From Philonthus cognatus (Eukaryota; Arthropoda; Insecta; Coleoptera; Staphylinidae), in NCBI GenBank assembly GCA_932526585.2, contig OW052249.1:9675001-9739000 (forward strand): a DNA stretch of 64,000 nucleotides, given 5' to 3'. A program made the translations under genes and the position numbers. The notes beneath the pieces were generated by a model. The model had not been told where the DNA came from, did no database searches, and saw nothing but the letters and a program-made list of their open reading frames with translations. Numbering within the stretch: the first letter of the stretch is position 1; each line of letters begins with the position of its first letter. Shown here in pieces: positions 1 to 11,561 of this stretch.

Positions 1-5
1 GGCTT

Positions 6-400
6 TCACTCATTTTCACATTTTTCAGGAAAACCATTAATAACAAATTTTAAAACGTTGCTTAACATTGCATCTTTTTGGGTTTCAATTTTAATATCTT
101 CAACATTTAATGGAATATCTGTACATTCTTTAATAAAATTCAATTGATTATATTCTTCTTCTACTTCTTCAATTTCCCTATTTTTTACAGGCATTCTCGA
201 TAAGAAATCAGCATTATTTTCTTTTGATTTAATATATTTAATATTAAAATCGAATGCGGATAAAAACAAGGCATATCTTTGAAGCCTGTTCGCTGCCATC
301 ATAGGGATACCCTGTTTAGGGCCAAAAATCGAAACTAAATATTGGTAAAATTTCTTGACGCCGAACATTATCGCCAAAGCCTCTTTATCTATTTGAGAAT
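6..400 (-). pseudogene. gypsy RNase H C-terminal part and linker
   Basis: This block continues the pol frame after a frame change. It shows EALAIMFGVKKFYQYL of the RNase H domain, then an RLQRYALFLSAFDFNIKYIKSKENNADFLSRMP end with the usual N-ADxLSRxP signature. The TDHKPL segment that normally sits between the two is missing, so roughly a dozen codons appear to be deleted. An acidic tail follows and the window ends before integrase. Confidence 0.75.
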
Positions 401-1545
401 ATCGAGATTCGGCCGACGATATGGTGATGCATACGCAACTGGCCGCTCTACGCTATTTTCGTACACATGGGATAAAATGGCTCCCAACCCATATTGCGAT
501 GCATCGACTGTTAACCGAACATTCAAATCCGGATTATAATGCACTAAAAATGTACTTGAAGCTAGTATTTTTTTTACCTTTTCAAAAGAGGTTTTGCAGT
601 CACTTGACCATATCCAAACTTGATCTTTTTTAAACATTTTATACAAGAGATGAACTATATTAGGGAGATTGGGCACAAATCGATGGTAAAAATTAACCAT
701 TCCTAAAAATGATTTCAATTCAGTTGCATTTTTAGGAATCGCCATCTTCATAATTGATTCTATAATTCTCTGTGATTTATGTAACCCATTTTTATCTATA
801 ATATGAGCCAGATATTCAATTGAATTTTGAAAAAAAACACATTTCTCCTTCTTAATAGTTAACCCTGAATTACTTAGTATTTTCAAAATGGAATGTAAAC
901 GGACTATATGCTGTTCTTTGGTTTTACCTGTTACCACAATGTCATCCAAAAAACAACATACCCCATCCATATTTCCAAATAACCCTTCCATTATCCTTTG
1001 AAATTGCGCGGGGGCACTAGCTATACCGAACGGCAATCTATTATAAATAAATAGTTCCCTATGAGTGGATATAGCAGTATATTTCTTTGATGAGTCTTCT
1101 AATAGTGCTCGCTGATAAGCATGTGACAAGTCAATTTTTGAAAATTGCTGTCCCCCGTGCAATTTCGAAAATAACTCATCAATTCTCGGCAACGGATAAC
1201 GATCCATATTTAAATGAGGATTTACTGTTATCTTATAATCGCCACAGATTCTCACTGAGTTATCCTTTTTAAATATTGGCACAATTGGGGTGCCCCAATC
1301 ACTGTGCTCCACTGGTGATAAAACACCAGCCTTAATTAACCTATCTAATTCAGTGTCAACTTTGCTTTTTAAAGCGAATGGTAATGCTCTAGCTCTAAAA
1401 AATTTTGGAGATGCATTTTCTCTAATATTTAAGCTAAGTTTCTTTTTATTAAAGGTTCCTAGTTCCTCTGAAAATACTTGAGGGTACTGTTTAATCAGTT
1501 GTTCCAAATCTGTATTATTCCTAATATAATTTATTTCTTGAAATC
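389..1545 (-). pseudogene. gypsy reverse transcriptase and start of RNase H
   Basis: Copies retroelement RNA into DNA in the intact family. The frame has the Ty3/gypsy RT order: GVLSPVEHSDWGTPIVPIFKK entry motif, catalytic SKIDL (Asp126 counting from the Met at 1507), YNRLPFGIASAPAQFQRIM, and the FLDD box at about residues 186-189 (a variant of YxDD). LKSFLGMVNFYHRFVPNL and the RNase H start VDASQYGLGAIL follow. The coding frame is open upstream of the Met to about 1545. It breaks after the RNase H start near position 400, where the following block is in another frame. The residues look conserved enough that this is a fairly recent loss. Confidence 0.85.
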
Positions 1546-1806
1546 CTAAATTGAATTTTTTATTATAAATAACTTAATTGTGCAAGTTTTATTATTATAA
1601 GTTACCTCAACAGTACTTTCGCCTATGGGAGAAATTTTTCCACCTGTATAATTTGTTAAAATTTGCTTAGTTTTGACTAAAGGGTAAACATTTTTATGTA
1701 TTTTGTTTGTATCGTTATGTATCGTGCTTACTACCCCAATGTTAACTATTAGAGATACGAAGGTCGTTAAATTAGACAACATTTCCATTATACCTAATTT
1801 TTGCAC
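1546..1806 (-). pseudogene. gypsy aspartic-protease C-terminal remnant
   Basis: The second half of this 86-residue reading frame has the beta-strand pattern seen at the end of retropepsin domains in gypsy elements: a YTGGKI stretch, then GESTVEV, then an alternating hydrophobic CTIKLFII strand. The active-site D-T/S-G lies in the missing N-terminal half, where the frame degenerates. The frame differs from the downstream RT frame. An indel in the A-rich run near 1555 is the likely cause. The family call is moderately confident because only about 40 residues are informative. Confidence 0.55.
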
Positions 1807-2057
1807 AAATTTTTGCTACTAAATATTAATGAATTCATAATCTTATATGATTTCTCAATAGTTCAAAATGTTATCTTAAAATAAAGATATAACAATCTAT
1901 GTTAAAATGTTCAATAATTAAGTTACACACAGAGGTGTGCTGCCAAATTGAAAACTAGATCGCTACAAAAATAAAGTATATTGTCAACTAGATCAGCTAT
2001 TCCTAATTCCACGTTAATTTTATACTATATACCCGATTTAAAGATAATAGTTATTAA
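1807..2057. other. AT-rich spacer, no feature seen
   Basis: No reading frame, repeat end or structured element could be supported here. Confidence 0.5.
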
Positions 2058-3053
2058 CTATACCGTTCATTTTTTATCGCGCTCACCATTGGGATCTCGT
2101 AAACTAATGATAATAAGAAGTTGGTCAAATTAGACAAAAGTTTCAATACTTTATACTAAGTAAGAATATGTCAACAAATTTCAGCTAACATCATTTGTTT
2201 TAAATATATGGCAAAAATTGTACAATGGATAATCATTTATTTTTATTGTAACTTTGTTATTTAATGCAATAGAAATCTGCAACTTGCTGTATGCCATAAA
2301 CGTCATCAGAGAAACACACCGGAATTAACAGATTTTGTACAGGGTATCCCATTTTCTAGATACAACACCTATTTTTAGTTTTTTTTATGGTGGCCATATT
2401 TGATGTTTGTACCATTGACAAGAACAAGAAAAAAATGTGTCAAATCATGTACCATAATTTTTATTAATTATTAGTTAAAACAATTCAATAAAATATGACA
2501 ATTTTGATTTTTAGATAATATCAAGAAAAAATTGTACGAAATCACATGTCAATTAGTTGAAACAATTGAATAAAACTTTAAGATTTCTCTTCGTCGTGTC
2601 GACCATATTGTTTTTTATTACACCCCTTTTTAGTTAATAAAAATATACGTGTAGATAACTACACTAGACACTACACTGTTTTTTCTTAACCTTTCAATGG
2701 TATACAAATCCAGTATGGCCGCCATAAGAAAAACTGAAAATAGGTGTTGTATCTAGAAAATGGGATACCCTGTATAAAATCTGTTAATTCCTGTGTATTT
2801 TTCTAAAGGCTTTCATGGTACACAGAAAATTACAGATCTCTATTACAGATCTCTATTGTTATAATAAAAAAAATTATCATCCATTTTTACTATTTTCAAA
2901 TATTTTTAAAACAAATAATGTGAGCTAAAATATGTTGACATATTCTTACTCAGTATCAAATATTGAAACGTTTGTCTAATTTGACCAACTTCGTATCATC
3001 ACTGGTTTACGAGATTCCAATGGTTAGAACGATAAAAAAAACGAACGGTATAG
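2058..3053. mobile_element. 1-kb fold-back (palindromic) element
   Basis: The left end CTATACCGTTC and the right end GAACGGTATAG are inverted copies, and the similarity continues almost the whole way in. The segments around 2085-2170 (GGATCTCGTAAAC, GTTGGTCAAATTAGACAAA) recur inverted at about 2960-3020. An inner pair at 2339-2356 (ACAGGGTATCCCATTTTC) and 2758-2775 is also inverted, so a smaller element with CAGGGT-type ends seems to form the core. No coding capacity was seen. It is best described as a non-autonomous DNA element or fold-back MITE; the flanking target duplication is not clear. Confidence 0.75.
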
Positions 3054-3472
3054 AAAATTAATAGCACTTCATGAGTTTTTACGTTCAAATCGACGATATT
3101 GACTTGCTCCATTTATATAAATTTTTATGTGAAATAGATTTAATGACTAATATAAAACAACATTAACTTATTAATAGAATTCATTAATTGTGATAATAAA
3201 CGTAAAATGTCAATTAGCCCCATTAATTTTAGATCATTGCTATAAATGTTGCATATTTGTACATTTAATTGATTACTGTAGATTTATAGCATTATTGACG
3301 AGGGTTTATTATTGACTTGATTCTGAAAATAATAAATAACAAAAATATTTGTTTTACTACCATGTGATTTAAAATTACTGATGCAGTTGTCAAATATATT
3401 TACTTACCTTCTTTATTTACGACTATCCGGACCAAATGTGATTCGACTGTGAAACTAAATATACAGGGCTAT

Positions 3473-3696
3473 ACTTTAAATGTTAAATTTAACGGAAATG
3501 TTATTTTAACAGCAGTGTCTAAGCTATTCTGGTAATTGATATGTATATTTAGATTATGAGGTTAAAATAACGTATATCTTAAATTTAACGTATACGTTAT
3601 TATAACCTCACAATTTAAATATACATATCAATTACCAGGCCAGCTTAGACTGTGATGTTAAAGAATAATATTTCCGTTAAATTTGATATTTCAAGT
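3473..3696. mobile_element. 224-bp palindromic MITE
   Basis: The left arm ACTTTAAATGTTAAATTTAA is matched, inverted and with a few mismatches, by the right end at about 3677-3696. The arms also share TGGTAATTGATATGTATATTT and GAGGTTAAAATAACGTATA blocks around a centre near 3585. It is a full hairpin with no coding potential. Confidence 0.7.
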
Positions 3697-5063
3697 ACGG
3701 AATAGCACTGATGGTCTTGTTTAAATACAATTTTTTTAATAAAACATTCTCACAATTGATAGAGCTATAAATATATTTACATAATAATTGTTAAACACCA
3801 TAACACTACCTAATCCTAATAAACAACGAATGAATACTTTTGTAAATCACACACTTTTGTTTATTTACTACGACAATTGTGAAAGCTACAATAAACATCT
3901 CCTATAAACACATTTAAACTAAACATGTATTTATTTCATTCATATTTTCAAATCTTTTTAATTTATAGGTACAGTTAAACACAGATTTTGAAATTAAATT
4001 ACTATCAAAATTGTGAATGTGAAATGGTAAATGCGCCGGGATAAAAATCAATACAACACAATAATGACAGTATTTTGACACCGGTACAGTGACAAAAATT
4101 CATAATGTTATTTAAAAGGCTAATCAATCTTATGAATTACATAGACACTAATTAGTTTCATACAATTATAAAACTGTTCACACAAAAGTTGATCAACTTG
4201 TAAATGTCTCAAGTGAGTGATACTACAAAAATTGTGACCCGAAAAGGCAATTGTGGTTCTGTGTGTAGATTTTACTGTTTCTTGGTTCTTCTTTTAAAAC
4301 TTGTAAGTGTGATATTTAAACATAAACATAATAAAATTAAATTTGTTAATGTTAAATGGTGAATGCGCCTGGAGAAAAATGAATACAAGACCATACAACA
4401 ATTACAGTATTTTTTCTCATCTATACCACAGTTCATATATATCCAGTTAGCCAGTCCCCATATAAATTTTGGGTACACGCGAATGGGAGCAGAGCGCTGG
4501 ATGCCAAATTGGTGTATATGGCTGCCTATATACACCAGTCTGGCTTCCTGCGGTCGGTCGGTTACGGCTATTTTACTCCAGATGTCGCGAAATCAAGTCT
4601 CAGAGTAAGAGTGAAAAAGAGACAATTTCTTTCTCCCTCTATTCCGCGCTTCTCGTTGTATCATATTCCAGATGTTGATTTTTCAATCTTGAAAACACGT
4701 TTTTTTTTTCTTTTAACGAGCTAAGGATGCGTGTTACATTTATTCATGCGTTTCCTTCTACAATTTTATTTTCTGCGTTATTAGTGAATAGATTTTATGA
4801 AATTATATGTGAACGTTGTAAAATTCATTAAGTATTATTTATTTTGTACAAGAAACTTAAAAAATACAAAACTATTTAACTTTTGATAAAAAGTAAAACA
4901 AATGCATCAACTTATCATTTTATTAACTAATCAGATCAATCCTATTGATCAGATCAAATCTACTGATCGATAAGGGTTTCTTTTTTAATTATAGGGGTCA
5001 GTGCAAAATGCAGTTAAGTCATTTTTTTTTTTTTAGTTTTTGAATTATTACCGTTTGAAGTTT
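3697..5063. other. non-coding AT-rich stretch with dispersed repeats
   Basis: No gene is supported. The block at 4016-4076 recurs in direct orientation at 4346-4410 (shared AAATGGTAAATGCGCC-like start and TACAGTATTTT end). The part around 4105-4335 is similar to 21132-21380, including AAAAAGGCAATTG followed by TTCTGTGTGTA and a common CTTGTAAGTGTG. The GC-richer 4470-4660 piece holds short open frames, but none has a recognisable domain. Confidence 0.5.
4105..4335 (+). repeat. dispersed repeat, copy 1 (second copy near 21.1-21.4 kb)
   Basis: Shared words with the second copy, in the same order: a GTTGATCA/GGTCAG-GTAAATG block, AGTGAGTGATA, AAAAGGCAATTG, TTCTGTGTGTA, and TACTGTTTC followed by CTTGTAAGTGTG. 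The family is not recognised. It may be the end of a longer element. Confidence 0.5.
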
Positions 5064-5153
5064 TTAACCCATTAAGCGCCGTTGATGCATACACGCAACA
5101 TTATTATTTTTTGATAATTAAGTTACTAAATAAGTTTATTTGATATATTATAT

Positions 5154-5186
5154 CTGTGGCGGAGAGGAAAAACCATCTAAGTCCAC
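5154..5186 (+). repeat. left terminal inverted repeat
   Basis: Perfect 33/33 inverted match to the right end. It starts CTGTGGCGG and ends in AAGTCCAC. Confidence 0.92.
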
Positions 5187-5347
5187 TGGACGTTATTTCG
5201 AGTAAATTGCGTTCAAAGTTTCGATGGCTACTTTCCGTATTTCCGTTCAGAGTAGCTTGTTTTGAGTTAGAAATGACTTTGTATATTACATAAATCACAA
5301 AAATTTATGTAGCCACACCACACGGATGTGTCATGTCGTAGAAATCA

Positions 5348-5405
5348 ATTAAATGGACTTAGATGGTTTTTCCCCTCTCATGTCACTTAAATGGTTTTTC
5401 CCCTC
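5348..5405 (+). repeat. subterminal transposase-site-like repeats, left
   Basis: Two tandem units, GGACTTAGATGGTTTTTCCC and then CACTTAAATGGTTTTTCCCC, share the inner part of the TIR but lie in the opposite orientation to the left TIR. They are likely binding sites for the cognate transposase (inference). Confidence 0.75.
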
Positions 5406-6231
5406 ACATACATAAAATCATATCTATTATGAAACGAGTAGAAGAATCGACATGTTTAGTCATGTTTGAACATCATGTTTTGAAGTAAGTTCAATATATT
5501 CAATATATATTGATTTAAATCTATAAATTGCAATAAATTCGGTATAATTCGACGTACTTGGACGACGTATATTTGTCAGAAAAACTAGCTACTTTTTACT
5601 TTTTTTTTAGTAGCTAGATTTCACTGGCAATTATAAAGTTCAATAAAAATAAATTAATTGAATGAAATCATTGATTTAATTAATTGATTGATTAACTTGC
5701 TATTTTTTATAGTATGAATGCAGATTTGATGAAATTCCCTTTCTTGTTGGAGAGATTATCGCCCAGAATTCTATGAAAATTATTATTAAATGTATTTAAA
5801 ATTTATTTATTTATTACAAATTTATTAAAACTTATTGAAATGATATTCAGACCCACGGGATTTCATGTTCTAACCTCGTAAAATTGCGCCTAAACATTAA
5901 GTCGCAGGTTGTTCACACCACCGCTCGGATTGAGGATGGTTTTCTCTACGAACACGTACCTTTTGAACTATATTATATTTGCAAACCGATCGAAAAATCT
6001 CATATCGCGCTATCGGACAATTTCAAAACATTCATTCGGTGTGGCGCCATCTAGTGGAGAAATATGGAACTCCATCATCAACATGTCAAAAATGGTAGAA
6101 AATCAAACATAAACAACTTCGTTGCTGATGCGATGTAAGTAATTTGCAACAATGTAAGCCGTCGGTTTCCGTGGGTTTCTCAATGTGTTGCGTACATTCA
6201 AAAACTAATTACAGTCAAGCCTAAACAAAGA

Positions 6232-7922
6232 TGTAGAAAAAGGAAAGAGTCCCTGAGAATTCGACAGTGTACGGCAGAGTACTTCTTACGTTCCGAGGGT
6301 ACTAACGTGAAAGTTTGCAGACAATGTTTCAGAAAGACTATAGGAGAAACCGAATCGTTCCTTCAGAATCATTTGGCAAAACGCTAGGTGAATGTCGGAG
6401 TTATTCCCAACAGCGAAAAAAGAGGCAAGAAATCCCCTCCAAATAAAACTACCGCACAGCAAACCGCAGAAATACAGAGTCACATCAGAAAGTTTCCGGC
6501 TTACGAAAGTCATTACTCGCGATCACATACTTTGAAAAAGTACTTGCAAGTGGGGTTGACCATTCGACACATGTAAACCTCTACAAAACTGAAGTGAAAA
6601 ACCCAAAATCGCTTTGGGTGTATCGACAAGTTTTTAGTGAGACAGGTCTCAAGTTCAAACAGCCTGCACTTGACACTTGTCATAAGTGTGATACTTACGC
6701 GGCTCAGTTAAAATACGAATCCGATGAAAATAAAAAACAACAGATTTTGGAGCAGCGAACTGCTCATCAGAACGCGGCAGACTCAGCATATAAGTGCAAG
6801 TCTAGTGATAAAAAGACTGCAAAAGCGTCGAATGGAACAAACCTCACCTGCACCTTTGATTTACAGCAGTGTTTACCGACACCGTTGCTGTACACATCCG
6901 TCTCTTTTTATAAGCGACCTCTTTGGACGTTCAATCTGACTGTAAATAATAACACGCTGGCGAAGACTGATTGTTTCATGTGGCACGAATCGATAGCTAG
7001 GAGAGGAGCCAATGAAATTGCATCATGTCTGAATACATACCTAAATAAAGTTGATCCCGAAGTTTCCAAGATTACATTTTACTCCGATTCGCGTGGAGGA
7101 CAGAACAAAAATAAAATTGTCTCTGCCATGTTCTCTACCGTTGTAGCTAACCACCCACATATTCATACCATTGATCACAAATTTCTTGAACCTGGCCATA
7201 CGCACATGGAATGTGACTCTGACCATGCGATCATTGAACGTGCGAAGAATCAATCGTCCCCCCCAATTCACTTGCCTGCTGACTGGTATAATTTTGTTGC
7301 CACTTGCAAAGCTTTGAACCCAATGGAAGTTACTGTGATGACTCAAGACAGTTTTTACGATTTCCAGAAATTGTATAAAACTGACTTAGTTGCCCGTCAA
7401 AAAAATGTTCAAGACGAACGCTTCCTTTGGCAAGAGGTAAAGTGGCTTTGATATCAGAAAGAGCAAGGAATCATTCTGTACAAAAAGAGCCTTTCGGAAA
7501 ATGAAACATTTTCTGTATTAGATTTAAGAAGGAACGCGAATTCCGATGTAAACGTGAGCGAAGTCACACTACTGTACAACGAACCGGTAGAGATAAGCGT
7601 TGAAAAGAAGAGAGATCTACTGTCTGTACTTAGTCTCATAAGACCAGAGGCTCGCGATTTTTATAATCAGTTGACTGTAAGCGTAGGCGGGGAAGAGAGG
7701 AATATCGATCCAGATTTAAATCTGATTAATGATGGAGGCGAGCAAACTAGTCAGAGTAGCAACTCGAAACGAAAGGACACCACTAAACGGAAATCGAAGT
7801 CCAAAGTACCTGAAACGGATGCGGCACCCAAAAATGTACAGAACGTTCGTCGGTCGAACCGTCTTAGTCACCTGAAAAGTGTCAATTACAGCTATTCTAA
7901 AATTATTGTAACTATAGAGTAA
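6232..7922 (+). pseudogene. DDE-type transposase-like protein, DUF7869-like, inactivated
   Basis: This would be the transposase of the surrounding element. An N-terminal Cys-rich block (RQCTAEYFLRSEG..VKVCRQCF) is followed by IQSHIRKFPAYESHYSRS and KKYLQVGLTI, then a LDTCHKCDTY zinc-binding motif. A core with FYSDSRGGQNKNKIVSAMF and LEPGHTHMECDSDHAIIER fits the D..D pattern of an RNase-H-fold nuclease. The C-terminus holds VEKKRDLLSVLSLIRP and a basic tail. Similar proteins are common in insect genomes and are labelled only as DUF7869 (recalled, not searched). Damage: stop TAG at 6385, a one-base frame loss near 6573 and stop TGA at 7449. Reading resumes in the same frame after 7449, so decay is recent. 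Confidence 0.75.
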
Positions 7923-8109
7923 TAACTAAACATTGTAAATATTTTAGTGGATTAGTGATAAAAAATTATAATATTCACGTATTTCGATTAATCACTTATG
8001 CCTTAAATAGTACCATAAGCTGTCCCGTTAAAGTTTTTTTTTTGTACAATATACACTTAAAAGTTTATCTAGAAGGACTGGGCAACAAATAACAAACATA
8101 CTCTCAATT

Positions 8110-8190
8110 TTACATGGACTTAGATGGTTTTTCCCCTTCCACGAGGACTTAGATGGTATTTCCCCTCCCATTGCACTTAAATGGTTAGCC
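8110..8190 (+). repeat. subterminal repeats, right
   Basis: Three units (GGACTTAGATGGTTTTTCCC, GGACTTAGATGGTATTTCCC and a decayed CACTTAAATGGTTAGCC) lie about 150 bp inside the right end, mirroring the left subterminal cluster. Confidence 0.75.
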
Positions 8191-8300
8191 ACATTAGAAT
8201 AAATTGAAAACTAAGCTGCATAATGCTTCGATACCTGTTTTATATGAAAGATAGAACAAAAATCTAACCCTCTCCATCAATAACTCAATTTCGAAAAAAA

Positions 8301-8333
8301 GTGGACTTAGATGGTTTTTCCTCTCCGCCACAG
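8301..8333 (-). repeat. right terminal inverted repeat
   Basis: Perfect inverted copy of the left 33 bases; ends CTCTCCGCCACAG. Confidence 0.92.
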
Positions 8334-8441
8334 ATATTATTTAACCTGAATTGAAAATGTACCAAGAAAAATTTAAATATTTTGTTATTTAAAGTGTATT
8401 ATAAATACTTCACAATATTACAATGTTTTATACGCGTGGCG

Positions 8442-8553
8442 CATGAAGTAAAATTTCGAGTTTAGAAAAGCCTAATTTGGCTCGGTCGCTCCGCTTCGCT
8501 ACGCGCCCGAACCAAATTTTCAGGCTTTTCTAAACTCAAAATTTTACTTCATG
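8442..8553 (+). repeat. hairpin module H1 (112 bp palindrome)
   Basis: Stem arms CATGAAGTAAAATTT..GAAAAGCC and GGCTTTTC..AATTTTACTTCATG enclose a variable loop (here CGGTCGCTCCGCTTCGC). The constant flanks are TTTTATACGCGTGGCG before and CTTAGTCTGGGAGTGG after; I call this order 'forward'. This copy sits inside the TTAA-flanked shell with no ATTCGAAT sequence nearby. Confidence 0.9.
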
Positions 8554-8854
8554 CTTAGTCTGGGAGTGGATACACTCGTTCTTAACTTCATATTGCACGT
8601 TTTTATATAAAATCGACGAATGCCTGAACATTGACAGCGTATACATTACATTGTTGAGGCACTAATTTTTTGAAAATCCATTATCACTTTAATATAATAA
8701 TAATAATAAACTATTTATGATTTTTAACTTTTTATTAAATTCACGTAATTTACAGTATGTAATGCAATAAGTGATTCATAGAAATCATATAAAGAAGTGT
8801 AGAATTTTAATTAAAAGTAACTTTTAGAATTAAAATTGCTTGGCCGTTAATGGG

Positions 8855-11420
8855 TTAAAATAGTTTTAAATATACTATGTGTCCCGTTTCAAGGCGCATT
8901 GTATGTTTCATGTAAAGATTTCCAATGTAATTGGAATTTGAGTTTGTATCGCTTATTGAACCAAAACGATTACAATAAAATTAAAATCATCTCTTTACCT
9001 ACTAGCAGTATTTTCGAGGTATTATTTTTGAGTTCTCCTCAGTTTCATTTTAAATAAATAATAATAATAAATAAGTCAGTGTTTGGCATCAAATTTATTA
9101 AAACACAAAGCAATAATTCAATTCAACATGAGTGTTTATTCTGCAAAAAAAAAATCAGAACCCAAAATGGACTCAGAATATATTTTAATCACGATGCGTA
9201 TTTTATTAAATGAACCATATTTTTAATAAATATTAACAGTTTCTGAAATTTGTGGTTTTTGCACTGACTACTTTAATTATCCGTTTACTTTGAACGATTG
9301 TTACATGATCAACTTGTACTTTTCCGATTGAACTTTTATAAACGCTTATTGTGTGCCATTTGACCAACACCGACAACACTCAGCGAGCACTAAAATGTTC
9401 CCTAATTTTTGGATTTAAATTTATGGCATCCGTCGTGCTGCATGGGGATAATTTAAAAAAGAATAAGCAGAAATATTTTTCGATATTCTCAATACTTCCC
9501 GAGATACACGAAATGTTATATAGAGAAAGTACAAATTATATAAAAATCATGAAACTTTATAATTGAGAATATTATCAAAAACTGCGAAACAAACAAACTT
9601 GTTAAATCAAGTAATTAGTCATATTAATAACATTATAAATTTTACATTTTAATAGTTGTTACCGACCTCATGGCTATCTTTTTTTGTACAGAAATATACG
9701 TTTTAGGGTCCCAGGAATCAGAAACAAGTGTTATCGATAATATTTGAGATAATTGGCTCAAATATTGAAATATGTTGAAAAGTCTCGTTAAGTGATGATA
9801 ATCAAAAACATTTAAAAAACAACAAGATGTCTTTTAATAGAATAAGTATATTAGATTTTCTTTGAGAAGTGTAATTGCAAAAATTATTGAATACTCTATT
9901 TCCAGTTTACAATGTTTTGTATGTCAGGTTAATTCAATTATTTCAATGGTTTTATTCTTAGTCAGATTACATTTACAAAAGGTACCGATGGGATTATGTT
10001 ACAGACTAAATAGGTAAGTAAAAATAATTCAAAATGATTTAAGAAAACCCGATCAAAAAGTGTCTAACTAAAACATCGGTTAGTGAAAAACATAATAAGA
10101 AATTACCGAATTGGATTCTGCGGATACGGATTAAATGTGTCAACAGTAAATAATCTTTTTAAATCCCAAAATATTTATGGTTTTTAGAAGGTTGTGGATT
10201 ATCTGTAAGTTGCAGTGGTATTGTTCTGGTCGCGCAATACTTGAAACTATACACCATAATAAAAACGTGGTCGAAAAAATGCCTACAAATAGGTAAAAAC
10301 AGATAGATCACTTCGAAGAATTTGATTTTTCATCCCTTCTATAAAGCTATCCCCACTAAAATAATGAATATTGTCCAAAAAGAAAATAGTCAAGGAAAAG
10401 AGTTAATTCGATATTTATACACGTTATTCAGAGTGTAAATGGATGAAACGGAACGTAGCATTTTTAATGTTAATTTCTCAAAATGAAAATATTATCTTCC
10501 CTAACTATTTCAGGGAAATTATGATATTCATTTGGTTAGAGTAAAAATATACACACCGAGCTTTGCTATTTATTGCATTTTTAAAAACCGGAGTGTCATG
10601 AAATTAAACAAGCAAATGATGAGGTGTTGATTTGTTGGCTTTTTATTTAAAATATATTCTGTTGATTTTGTGTTACACTTCGATCAATTCTGTATAATTA
10701 TTATTTCACGAAAACAATACTTTCAATTTGTATTACATACGGGGGAAAGTAAAAGAAACGAAAAGCTGCTTCTAAAATATCGTTAATAAATAAGAAAACA
10801 GTTATATGTATATTTAATATAGTTTTTTAATGTTTGTTAGTTTTTTGTATATATGAATGTTTATATGAATCTATATTGCTATGTTTTTAGTTTTGTGTAT
10901 TCGTAAATAATTTATCTATTTTATTGAAATATATATTTCTTTCTTATTATCAATTCCAAATAAATACCCATCAAACATTTTTCAAATTAATTTTTTCATT
11001 GTAAAAAGATTTTTGTATTTATCTAACTTTTAAATAAAAAATGTTTATATATAAATATATTAAAAATCTATTAATTTTTAAACACGTTTTTATTAAAAAT
11101 ATATATAATAACTAAAAATGTTGGAAATATATTTTACATTTTTTCATTGTAAAATGACTTTGTTTATTTATACAAATTATGAATATATTAAACAATAATC
11201 TATTAATCTAATAATTTTAACAATTTTTTTATTAGAAATATATAAAATAACTAAACACGTTGAAAATATATTTTAGAATTGTTAATTTCATTGTAAATTT
11301 GTTTTTATAAAATATATTTCCGAGTTTCATAATTTGGAACACGCTTGAAATCTCAAAATAAAAGAAATATTTTCGAATAGGCTTTTTGTGGTGATAATAA
11401 TTTTATTATTCGTCTACCAC
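8855..11420. other. AT-rich non-coding DNA, no gene
   Basis: Both strands show only short frames without domains. There are ATAATAATA microsatellite patches near 8695 and 9057 and T/A-rich low-complexity DNA from 10.7 kb on. No repeat end could be fixed except the weak tandem repeat listed at 10.98-11.3 kb. Confidence 0.6.
10985..11300. repeat. degenerate ~146-bp tandem repeat, about three partial copies
   Basis: TTTCATTGTAAA recurs at about 10995, 11143 and 11287 (spacing 148 and 144). Between these, the order TTATTAGAAATATATA, AACTAAA and TTGGAAATATATTTTA is repeated with many changes. Confidence 0.5.
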
Positions 11421-11561
11421 AGTTCATATACAGGAAGTTTTCCGTTAAAGTATACATATTTCAAATTCACTTTATTTTCTTTAAATCTGTAGATATTCGT
11501 TGTGTTTTTAAAAGAGTTCAATTTGATGCTTTAAACGAGTGTTTTCGTCTCCCAGACTAAG

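Larger units (their letters stand above)
1..1806 (-). mobile_element. Ty3/gypsy retrotransposon pol fragment, cut by the window edge
   Basis: Reading on the minus strand there is a protease remnant, then reverse transcriptase, then the RNase H end, in the order normal for Ty3/gypsy pol. No gag and no LTR are visible on the 1807 side, so this is a 5'-truncated copy. Integrase would lie beyond the left edge of the window. At least two frame changes (near 1555 and near 400) and a missing RNase H segment show that it is dead. The pieces are listed separately. Confidence 0.85.
5154..8333 (+). mobile_element. 3.18-kb DNA transposon with perfect 33-bp TIRs
   Basis: The first and last 33 bases are perfect inverted copies, beginning CTGTGGCGGAGAGGAAAAAC. 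Immediately outside are ATAT on the left and ATAT on the right. The wider 9 bases are ATATTATAT and ATATTATTT, so the duplication could be 4 bp or an imperfect 9 bp. Inside the ends are subterminal repeats of the same GACTTAGATGGTTTTTCCCC core. One transposase-like coding region lies on the plus strand. This is a complete but disabled element with clear boundaries. The superfamily is uncertain. Confidence 0.9.
5068..8854. mobile_element. TTAA-flanked shell, possible piggyBac-type non-autonomous element
   Basis: At the left, TTAA is followed by CCCATTAAGCGCCG. At the right, GGCCGTTAATGGG is followed by TTAA. This gives a short inverted repeat beginning CCC and a TTAA duplication, as expected for piggyBac-like elements. 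Its interior is the 3.18-kb DDE transposon (a later insertion), one hairpin module and AT-rich DNA. The right-hand interior (8590-8850) is similar to 19330-19470, which also ends in an AATGGG-like sequence, so this end is a repeat family. The TIR is short, so a chance match is possible. Confidence 0.5.

Noticed and set aside
5909..6112. Open frame of 67 codons upstream of the transposase
   Set aside because: No domain, different frame from the conserved region, and no clear initiation context.
8442..8553. Helitron 3' hairpin
   Set aside because: Helitron hairpins are short, near a CTRR end; here the arms are long and followed by a constant flank, not CTRR-T.
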